Position numbers and translations under genes: made by a program. Under the pieces are notes generated by a model, which saw only the letters and a list, made by a program, of their open reading frames with translations, made no database searches and was not told the DNA's origin. A stretch of 64,000 nucleotides of DNA from Lasiosphaeria ovina (taxonomy: Eukaryota > Ascomycota > Sordariomycetes > Sordariales > Lasiosphaeriaceae), in contig JAULSN010000010.1 of the NCBI GenBank assembly GCA_033439765.1, positions 1,426,001 through 1,490,000 on the forward strand. Reading direction: 5' to 3'. Shown here in pieces: positions 55,553-64,000 of this stretch. Each line of letters starts with the position of its first letter. The stretch's first letter is position 1.

Positions 55553-56904
55553 GGCTTTTTTCCGGAAGGGTGTTGGGGTTGAGGGTGGAATGTCTAGGAA
55601 TTGAGAAGGAAGATGTGGTCTGTTGACGGCAGTTTAAAAGGACATTTGCAATGGACTAGGAGTCTTGATGGGACGATGTTTTCGGGGGCAGATTCGGGGT
55701 CCACGATGGCTCTGTGGCATGTCTCGCTCGTATTTTGTGGCCAATCCGATGCATGATGACGCGGAATGATGCTGCAGGTGGCTCACACGCGTTTCCTTGG
55801 TGGCCTGTTTAGCTGACACGGCCGTCAACCGCCGGAGCGGCGGAGATAAGAGCTGGGTCCACGAAGACGGAATTGCTTTCGCTACACGTAGGTTATTTAC
55901 ATGAGCAAGAGATACAGCTGAAGAGTGCCATTATGTAATGGGAACCTCATGAAAGAGGGCGCAATTCAGTTCATGATGACCGGTGAGTTCAAATTGATGG
56001 ATGAATCGCATCTGACTGCATCTGGCACACCGTTTCGGGGCCAACAAGCAGGTGTCTTGGCGATGGGAGTCTTGGCACTGAGCCCGTCCCACCCGCGCTC
56101 AGTCTGGGTCTCTGGAGCAGGCAGCCGGCTACCAGCGCGGGGCTTCAGTGCCAACGCGCCTCACCCGCCCCCGAGGCACATGCCACTATCTTGGGATGAA
56201 ACAAACCGGCTTGACCCAAGAAACATCGGTCAACATAATCGCAGAAAGGCAACGTGTATGCTAACCAAAAACCTCTCATGGCGTGTTATTTATATCTATC
56301 ATCAGATGCCCAGATCAAAAGCAACAGCAGAAACTCTCGTTCAGGTCCCTTGGCTCCTCGAGATTCGATGGGTTCCTAGCGAGCGACCAGCGACAGCTCC
56401 ACGTGCATGAATTTGGCTGCTTCCAATTGCCGACCCAGCAGCCGCTGAGATTGCAGGCGTGCCTGTCGCGCACTGCCGCACCGGGTTGGACAGTGCAGTG
56501 ACGGGTCAGCCACACCCCCTGATGGTGCTGGACTGTTCGCGCGGGCTGCCAGGATCAGGCCTTGTGCCCCAGTTTCCCCGCCCGATTGGCCCTGGCCCCT
56601 GGCAAACAACATGGGTGCAATGCAACACCGAAATAAACGCGTCGTCGTAGCGGCTCTGGGGATGGCCCGTCCTACGCCTCATGGCCACATTACCGTCGGG
56701 CCAGTCGTCGAGGACGGTAAGGTCGCCGTGGGCGTACCATGCTAAGCAGACCTCCATCATCTCGCCATGGGCCGACTTGAAAGGGAGGGCTGTCGTCGGC
56801 GTCAGTCTTGATCTTAAACCTCATCCGACATCGTGAGCAGGGCCAGACCGGCAGAGCGCCATCACCTTCGTCACCACCTCACCGCCAAACCCTGTCAAGG
56901 AATC
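55553..56904. other. Intergenic
   Basis: 1.35 kb without a supported gene. ORFs around 55925-56410 lack coding character. Confidence 0.45.
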
Positions 56905-57180
56905 ATGACCAAGATGCACACGGCGCTCCTTCTGGCGGGCCTCGCCGGCCACGACCTGGCTCTGCCCGCCCTCCCCCAGATCCTCCCGCGCGCCGTCAAC
57001 CCTCCGACGGCGCTCCCGCAGTGGGCCACGGCCGACGACCTGCGCTGGCAGCCGTCGCTCGACTTTGACACGGACGGCTGCTACAACGTGCCGGCCATCG
57101 ACGCTAACGGCAACACGGCCTAGGGGCTACTGCACAACTGGGTCGGCACTAGCTCCGACTGCCACGACCTATTGGACCCC

Positions 57181-57218
<38 letters not shown>

Positions 57219-57734
57219 CGTATACTCGCGCCAGCGCTACAACAACGGCTGGTGCATCTACATCTACGACTACTATTTCGAGAAGGACGTGTCCATTCCC
57301 TACTTTATCGACCCCGGCCACACGCACGACTGAGAGCACATGCCGTCTGGGTGAACGACGGTAAAGCCCAGTACGTGGCTACGTCGCAGCTCGGCAACTA
57401 CGAGATTAAGAAGGCGTCCGACGTACGCTGGAACGGCGAGCACCCCAAGATGGTATACCACAAGGACGGCGCCAGCACGCACTGCTTCCGGTTTGCCGAC
57501 CCAGCGGATGATCAGATTGAGAATGCTAAGGGAGTTTGGTTCCGCAGTGCGCTGGTCTCGTAGAATTGATTTCCTAGCACAGCGATCCGTGACACATTGT
57601 CGGCGCGCGATTTTGGCAAGGTCAACTTTGCGCTCAAGGACTCGTCTTTGCCCAGTCAGATTCAGAAGGCCAAACCTGCCGAGATCACGACGTTCGACCC
57701 CAACCTCAACGTGGGCTCGCCTGGCAACCCGTAG
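56905..57734 (+). pseudogene. NPP1-type necrosis-inducing protein gene, broken
   Basis: Remnant of a secreted NPP1/NLP-family protein (plant cell-damaging). It has a signal peptide-like start, then family-typical blocks. Breaks: an in-frame TAG at 57121-57123, an (AAC)n expansion at 57181-57219 giving a run of Asn, a TGA at 57331-57333 that falls inside the family's conserved heptapeptide, and a frame change near 57343-57348. Further conserved sequence continues in shifted frames to TAG at 57734. The two stops fit CAG-to-TAG and TGG-to-TGA transitions, the RIP direction. A working protein is not expected. Confidence 0.75.
57181..57219. repeat. (AAC)13 trinucleotide repeat
   Basis: Pure AAC run inside the NPP1-type pseudogene, encoding poly-Asn in the original frame. 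Confidence 0.95.
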
Positions 57735-58701
57735 AGGGGCCGTGAGCGTGTTTGTTTCGTTTTTGTGTATTATTAATGTCTAAGCCAGATACCTATTTCC
57801 CTATCGGGGCCTGTGTCGCGATTTCTTGCCTCTGCACTGTCCTCACATAACCATCCTTGAACCCGACTTGCTTGAAATTGAAAATTCACAAGAGATGGGG
57901 AGAACCGGCGCGTCTGATTCGGTGGGTTCCGTGTTTCTATAAATGACCTCAGTCAGGGGTAAATAAGCAAGCGAGTCAGGGGCACTTACGCTTAAATCGC
58001 GACTTGTGCGTACGGGCGCGTCTGGCCAATGAGACGAAGATGACTTTTTCAAGCGGGCTGTGCGGTTCGCCTCAGCGAGTTAGCGCGATTCCGTCCTCTT
58101 TTCTTCTACTACTAGTCATTTTGGCCAGTCATGGAAAGGTATCGCCCCAAAGGATAAAGTGGTCTTGTTGGCTGGCTGCTCCTTTCCTGTGATTTTGCGA
58201 GCTCAGGAGGATGCCAAGTATACTTATATCGGACTAGTGATTGTCAAAGGTGTTATGCACGGAAAGGGATGGAAAAAAGGTACCGAGGTTGCTGACCTCG
58301 AAACGTTTATTCTTGTCTGATTCAGTCTAGAGTGTTTAAGAGGTTTGCCATGGGCTTCATGCCCATACAAAGTAAGCATTTCACACAACCCCAAGAAGAA
58401 AAAGAACAAGGGAAATACCTAATGGACGATGGGCTGGGGACTCTCTGCGAGCCGGACATTCTTAGCTCCGGGTTGGTCGCCTGCTCATGCAGATGCCGAC
58501 ACTTTTCCAATCGTTGAGGCCATGTCAAAGTGCTGCAGCCGGAAGGCAGTGCATCGTGGCGGTGGCGCAGCGCCTCAAACCTTCTGGGTTTATTTCTCGC
58601 GACTCTCCTCAATCAGATCACCGCGGCCAAAGACTCTCAACACCAACACCATAACCACGTAAGAGCAATGTCAACTAAAATGCAATAAACGGCCGGCCAG
58701 C
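57735..58701. other. Intergenic; HET gene upstream region
   Basis: No gene or repeat recognised. Confidence 0.45.
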
Positions 58702-60792
58702 ATGCAATCGGTAGCGCTTGAGGAGCCAGCCAAGAAGAAACAAGAGGAAAGCGTCATGATTACCATCGATCGAGCCAAGGGCCTATGCGGAGCCTGCTCT
58801 ACCATTATAAACTCGTGGAGCGCTCTCGGCCATGTTCCTGGCTTGCCCCTGAAGTACAGCGCGGTCTTCTACCGCAACTGCTATGTGATGCACAACCACC
58901 ACTGGCACCTTCAACTCCTCGACGAGTCTTCTCGAAGGGGGTGCAGGCTTTGCACTTTACTCCGCCAAGCCCTCGCCTACGAGGGCTACACGTCGCCGGT
59001 CGGGTTTCGTTCGCGGAACTGGGGGCGGCCGTACCAGCAGTTTGACGGCGAGCTGTGCGTCTATGCTCTCCAAGACGGCTTCGCCCTCGAAATCCACTTT
59101 GCACATGAGTGGATAGCACCAGATGGGTTTTCGGGCCGGCTCGAGCCCTTCGACGCCGGAGACTGGGGACCAAAGCCTGCTGCCCACCACGTCTACTTGC
59201 ATACGGCGAGGATCGAGGACATGTTTGTATGTGCCATTTTTTTCCTCGATTAATTCAAATACCTAACAGATCAGTAGGTCAAAGGCCACGGGAGAAACTC
59301 CATTGCCATGGCCCGTCGTTGGTTCGATAAGTGTGAATTTGGTCACCACGACTGTAGGCGAGAGACATCCACTTCCTTCTCCCCAACACGACTCGTCAAA
59401 ATATCGGGCGGCCGCCAACGCCTGGTTCTTTCTAAATCCCTCAACCGGCCTGTCCAATCCGCCACCCTCAGCCATTGCTGGGGCAACATCGCGATCCACC
59501 GACTGCTTCAAGACAACATCTCGACCTTCCTGCAAGACATCCCAGCTGATAGTCTCTGCCGCACATTTCTTGACGCCATTGTCATCGCTCGCCCTCTGGG
59601 ACTGCACTACCTCTGGATCGACTCGTTGTGCATTGTCCAAGACGACCCGGCGGACTGGCGACGAGAGTCTGCCGCCATGTGCGACGTCTACACCCACGCG
59701 TCTCTCAACATCGCCGCCACCAGCGCCAGGGACGGCAGCGAGGGGTGTTTTATGAACAAAGACAACAACTACCTCGCCGCCCATTGCATCGCCATTGGCC
59801 AGGAACGATTCATGTGTGCAAACTCGAGCCTCTACGCACACAATGTCCTCGACACCCCCCTGGGGTCGCGCGCATGGGTGGTCCAGGAACGCCTTCTCGC
59901 GGCACGCACGATCCACTTTGGCAAGAACCAGCTGTTTTGGACGTGTCAGGACCGGATCGCCTGCGAGGCCTACCCCGAACGCTTACCGGGGGGTCTTGTT
60001 CGGGAAGTGGACCATCCCTCTCTAGAAACCGAGGCATCGTGGAGGGAGGTCGTCGCCCAGTACAGCGGCTGCGAGCTGACCCAGAGTTCGGACAAGCTCG
60101 TTGCCATCTCTGGTCTTGCCAAACGGGTGGCTCAATACAGACCAGAAGACCAGTACGTTGCTGGACTTTGGTTTGAAAGCCTGCACGTTGATCTGTGCTG
60201 GAAGGTTGGACGGCCCGAGCCACTGCCTCCCCCACCGGGGCCATACCAAGCTCCGTCATGGTCCTGGGCCGCTTTGAATCAGCGGGTTATCTTTCCCGCA
60301 GAGCCGAGCAGTAACTGGGCCCCGCTCATGACAGCGCTCCAGGTCCAGACAGACCGAGTAGGTGACGACCTCTACGGCGCGCTGGAGAATGCCGCGCTCT
60401 GGGTTAAGAGCGGTTTCTTTCTCAAGACACGCATCCCCAAACGCAGCCAAGACGCGAAAGCCCAGCGGTTTGGCGAGAGTTCGGTTTCCATGGTCATCGC
60501 GTGGGATTATGTATCGGACGGGACGAGTGAGTTTTATTTCTGTCCTGTGTTGCAGGACGTGACAAGATCACAGACTCAAGGGTTTGTTTTGGTGGCTACG
60601 CTGGGAGAGGCGGGCGAGTACAGGCGGGTTGGACACTTCAAGGAGGTGGTGGAGGGTTGGCCGTACGAACGACTGGATATAGTCGACGCGCGCGTGGGCG
60701 AGTGCCTGGAATGTGAGCCGCAACCAGGCGACTACGTTGATGGCTTTGAAAAGGGTGGTGTGGATCTGCCGGGTGTTATCAAGCTGGTATAA
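58702..60792 (+). CDS. HET-domain (heterokaryon incompatibility) protein
   Basis: Apparently intact. Exon 1 (58702-59226) and exon 2 (59278-60792) join in phase 0 (donor GTATGT, acceptor CAGTAG) to give 679 residues. The N-terminus has spaced cysteines (LCGACST, GCRLCTLL) common in this family. HET motifs: ATLSHCWGN (about residue 237), LHYLWIDSLCIVQDD (about 284) followed by CDVYTHASLNIAAT, and RAWVVQERLLAARTIHFG (about 373). A Trp-rich PSWSWAALNQ block follows. HET proteins trigger cell death when unlike fungal strains fuse, or respond to foreign cells. A later in-frame ATG in exon 1 (before ITIDRAKGLC) is an alternative start. The tandem acceptor would give an immediate TAG if the first AG were used. 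Confidence 0.88.
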
Positions 60793-61083
60793 GAGTTCGA
60801 TGAGACTGAACTACGCTGAAGATATAAGACCAAGGTGTTTTGCGCTCGAGAGATAAGCCGACAGCGCGGCAACAGGGGTTCTGCATTATATAGGTAAACT
60901 GACAAGCTACGAGTAGTACTTTGGAAATCCCACCGACGAGGCTGTGTAGGACACAACTGACAGCTACCTAGCCTGAAGTGGGACGTGGTGCGCATATCTT
61001 GATGCGTGCCTTGGTAGCGACAGCCAGGAAGGGGGGGTATGCTATATAGCTCGACATGGCACCATTTCAATTTACCCGTGTAG

Positions 61084-61151
61084 CCTTGCGAGTCTGTGTT
61101 ATTTAAAACCAAACACCCCTTGCGAGTCTGTGTTATTTAAAACCAAACACC
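61084..61151. repeat. 34-base tandem duplication
   Basis: Two almost perfect copies of CCTTGCGAGTCTGTGTTATT followed by TAAAACCAAACAC, so the duplication is recent. Confidence 0.85.
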
Positions 61152-61252
61152 ACCTGATGGGTAGGTAAGGCACTACTGATTAGCCGTCTCATGACTTGCA
61201 ACAGCTTCCCAGGCTCCACGTCAAGAAACAACCAATATTCCATCCAGACCAG

Positions 61253-61322
61253 ATGTGCCGCGGTTTGGACTGCTGTTTTTGGCGGGCGTGTGGCCTCCAG
61301 TTTCAGCAGTCTAGGCCGCCTC
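61253..61322. repeat. 70-base dispersed repeat, copy 2
   Basis: Partner of 39966-40035, same orientation. Confidence 0.7.
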
Positions 61323-62184
61323 AATAAGCACATATCGGGTGGGGCACATATCCTTTCGGCATTAAAAGTACCTACACAGTACTAAACCCCTACCACATAC
61401 GCAAATTTATCCACAACCAAACATGCTATCAGAAAGGAAGAGTCTAGAAATGACTAGAATTGTGGATTTTAAATAAGTTGCTACAAAACGCGTAAATATT
61501 GCCATACGACTTGCCACCATTTGCAGCTGTAAGAAAGGGGTATGGGGCTCCGCAGCGCCCATAAGGATTGGCGCTTTCGCGCTCCGGACGCTAGATTCCT
61601 TTCTCTCCTCAACTTTACTATTCTATGAATAACAGCCTACGATCTAGTGTAACGCCGTAGGCATTGTAGGTGATGAGGATAGGTGTGATGCACTGCAAGA
61701 GGGAAGATTCGTGGTTAACGGGAATGTGAATGATCAGTTGAAGCCTGCCTCCTGCTCTCTGGCTCTGCCAGAGAGCTATCTTATACAGTTGAGGTTGGTG
61801 ACGACTGCGGTGGCGAGCCTGCCAAATAGACTAGCTCTGGCTACGTCTAGAACCTTCTGGTCGTATGTTACATCTAGCGCAGCCTACCTCGCCTTCGTGA
61901 CTGCCATTACATTCTTTAGCTTCGCTAAAGAACCAACAAGATAGAAAAAGCAAGAACAATCACGCAATTTTCAACCTCATTAATTCCACTGAATCCAGAG
62001 TGTAGTGTTTCTGATAGTACATAGTGTGTGGCAAAATGAGCGATGGGTTACGTCACATAACTAATTCCTTATAATTTTAGTAAATATGGCATAGTTATTT
62101 ACTATATATAAGAAGTATATAATTAGGATCTAGGAACAGGTGGTGGGTGGGGAGGAGGTTAAGCAATTATCACGGTCTAATAGC

Positions 62185-64000
62185 TTATGATTTAAGCAGC
62201 CGTACAACCGCCTTATAGACCATCGCCGCGGCTAACGAGAGCGGCGTCTGGCCGTCCATATCCCTCAAATCAACACTGACGCCCTTCTCGAGCAGTAGCC
62301 GTACAACCGCCTCGTGGCCGCCCGCCGCGGCCCACGATAGTGGCGTCCAGCCGCAGTGCTCATCCTTCAAATCGATACTGGCGCCCTTCTCGAGCAGCAG
62401 CCGTACAACCGCCTCGTGGCCGCCCGCCGCGGCCCACGATAGTGGCGCCTGGCTGTGCTCCTTATACTCTGCCTCGATGTTGACACTCCTGTCGTCGAGA
62501 AGTAAATCATCCATTATCCTCAGCACCTCCTCATCCGCCTCTCTCTAAAAGCCGTGACCTAGGTAAGTTTCATCCACGCTTCCTAATATTTCCCTAGAAC
62601 TATAAATTTCCACGGCTTTTTGGACATTCTTTGCCGCATTTTCATATCTTTCTATTTTGTTCAGCAACACTCCGAAATTCCATAATCTAGTTGCTTTGTC
62701 CAGGTTATACAAGCACTGACACTTTGCCACTGGACATTTGGGCACTTTTCGACTGCTTATCAACTTTTCATAGTCTTCTCCATCTTGGAACTTTCTTCGA
62801 GATTCGTCCCAGTCCCAGACCACCAATAAACCAATTAGAAAGGCTGTTACTGAGGCTGAACGCTTTCGTACATCGTCTGTCAAGGGAACCGCAATCATAA
62901 TAATAGTCGAAAAACCGTCGCATAACCTGACGATGGTAGGCGCAGATGCTCCTTGCAAAAGACAGACAACGTCCCCTTCATTAACGGCCTTTGCTGAGAC
63001 CTAGAAGGTGAAATGAGAGCTCTGTTTTTTTTTCGGGCCGAAATGGCTTGGCGTATCCTCCCAGGTAATCTCCACGTGCCGTCTGTCATGCCGAGTAGGA
63101 TCCCCGTTTGGTCTGTTATGCCGAGTAGCATCCTCTCCAACTGAGGATACTTCGCCGAGAATGCAGCATCTGGCTTCAATCACCGCCGCCTCTACACCGT
63201 CCCAAGTGCTGATGAACATCTGGTCGGAGAGGCAGAATTGAACAAGTTTGTGAAAGACTTCTCCCTATGCGGCCTCGTAATTGACTTCTAATCCTGCTGC
63301 GTGTGGATTATCATTGGTCATGCCAAGCAAGGCATACACCTTGTCGAGAGGAACGGTAGCCTTGTGCGTATGGTACATATCCACTAGCTGACCTAGAGGG
63401 CGTATACCTAGGGAAAATCTGTCTTGCAGACTGGTTTTGTCTCCTTCGTATCTAGGCCGGAATACTGCGCCTCTTATAAGGTAGACTATCGGAGGAATCA
63501 GACCCAGCAGATGTGGGTGCGTTTCGTAGGACAGGTTTAATGCGCTTAGGCCTGAGCAGAACGCATACCCGTCGATCTCCGTAGGACTACATTTGATTAA
63601 GATATTTCGAGCTGCAGCAACCTCCTGAAGGACCTGAACTCATTGTCAATAGCGGTTACCTATATTCTTGGTCGTCTGCCACGTACCCAGATACGTTCAA
63701 ACCATCCCCGTTCAAGCAAAGTGAGGATGTCTTTCCGGTTTGTTTTGTCGGCTAGGGAGTTCGCGGGCTCCTCGTCGGCAGCTGCGCGAATGTTTTCGAG
63801 TGCTTGGTCGCTGCCGTCGGCTGCTTCTCCGAGCCAAACAATTACACGGCTTGCTTTGGAATAGATCTTCGCCATCAACTAAATCTGCCGTCCTTTTTCG
63901 TCCTTGTCGTCTTGGTTGATGCAAATAGCATCTACCCATAGGATTCTTTCCAGAAAACAATGTCGAAGATGTGATAGCGCCGCGTGAAGGTTGACCGTGA
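62185..64000 (-). pseudogene. HET-TPR-ankyrin protein, RIP-damaged, 5' end beyond the window
   Basis: Order from the right edge: HET-domain part (WVDAICINQDDKDEKGRQ, then LMAKIYSKASRVIVWLGE, GWFERIW), an intron GTACGT..TTCAG, LQEVAAARNILIKCSPTE, IRPLGQLVDMYHTHKAT.PLDKVYALLGM, VCLLQGASAPTIVRLC, a TPR-like stretch (DKATRLWNFGVLLNKIERYENAA) and three ankyrin units (TPLSWAAAGGHEAVVRLLLEKG) to the stop at 62185. Four TAG codons interrupt it: 63881-63879, 63267-63265, 63003-63001 and 62547-62545. The last three share one frame. At least two stand where relatives have Gln or Trp, consistent with C-to-T or G-to-A mutation. The ankyrin units are nearly identical in DNA. HET-ankyrin/TPR proteins act in self/non-self recognition; this copy should be dead. 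Confidence 0.75.
62260..62450. repeat. Near-identical ankyrin-coding repeats
   Basis: Roughly 100-base units containing CTCGTGGCCGCCCGCCGCGG recur in the ankyrin part of the right-edge pseudogene, as in other high-identity repeat recognition proteins. Confidence 0.7.

Larger units (their letters stand above)
60793..62184. other. Intergenic with two repeat features
   Basis: Contains a 34-base direct duplication (61084-61151) and the second copy of a dispersed repeat (61253-61322). The 77-codon ORF at 61711-61944 is not supported. From about 61.95 to 62.16 kb the DNA is AT-rich. Confidence 0.5.

Noticed and set aside
59263..59916. 217-codon minus-strand ORF
   Set aside because: Antisense to the HET domain exon.
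1..64000. CRISPR array, prokaryotic operon, rRNA gene or phage
   Set aside because: Gene structure is eukaryotic with spliceosomal introns. No regularly spaced repeats and no rRNA signature were seen.

Overview
The window looks like nuclear DNA of a filamentous ascomycete (Pezizomycotina, probably Sordariomycetes; the order is a guess). The support is: short GT..AG introns of about 50-110 bases, GC-rich coding exons in AT-richer spacers, HET-domain genes, a Kre9/Knh1-type wall protein, a pogo-like transposase, fungal cytochromes P450 and nonsense changes of the kind left by repeat-induced point mutation (RIP). No prokaryotic or CRISPR features were seen. Exon structures below were deduced by eye from splice sites and reading phase.

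Left third (1-21 kb): a decayed arginyl-tRNA synthetase copy cut by the window edge; a small repeat protein; a six-cysteine secreted protein; then a possible catabolic or detoxification group of a P450 with two indels, an amidase, a truncated beta-lactamase-type hydrolase and an intact P450; then a C2H2 transcription factor with a His-Ala repeat. A gene-poor stretch of about 7.5 kb follows.

Middle (28-43 kb): a membrane coiled-coil protein, an inverted-repeat element, a decayed Cys-rich secreted protein, and the most interesting locus. At 32.7-33.9 kb (minus) lies a gasdermin-like, pore-forming cell-death protein. Divergent from it, 392 bases away, is a 1152-residue protein with a C-terminal CHAT (caspase-like) protease domain at 34.3-37.7 kb (plus). 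This is the layout expected of a gasdermin plus activating-protease module. Next come an intron-containing tRNA-Arg(CCG), a Kre9-like membrane protein and an NmrA-like protein.

Right third (43-64 kb): two pieces of a pogo-like transposase flank a block with a GPI-type surface protein, a four-helix membrane protein and a pair of direct repeats. After it come a truncated HET gene, a phosphoglycerate-mutase-family phosphatase with a PCNA-binding-type tail, a deleted methyltransferase, a short-chain dehydrogenase, a broken NPP1-type (necrosis-inducing) gene, an intact HET-domain gene and, at the right edge, a HET-TPR-ankyrin pseudogene with four in-frame TAG codons.

Two themes run through the window. 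Cell-death and self-recognition genes are concentrated here (gasdermin, CHAT protease, three HET loci). Gene decay is also widespread, while neighbouring long genes read cleanly, which argues against uniformly poor sequence.
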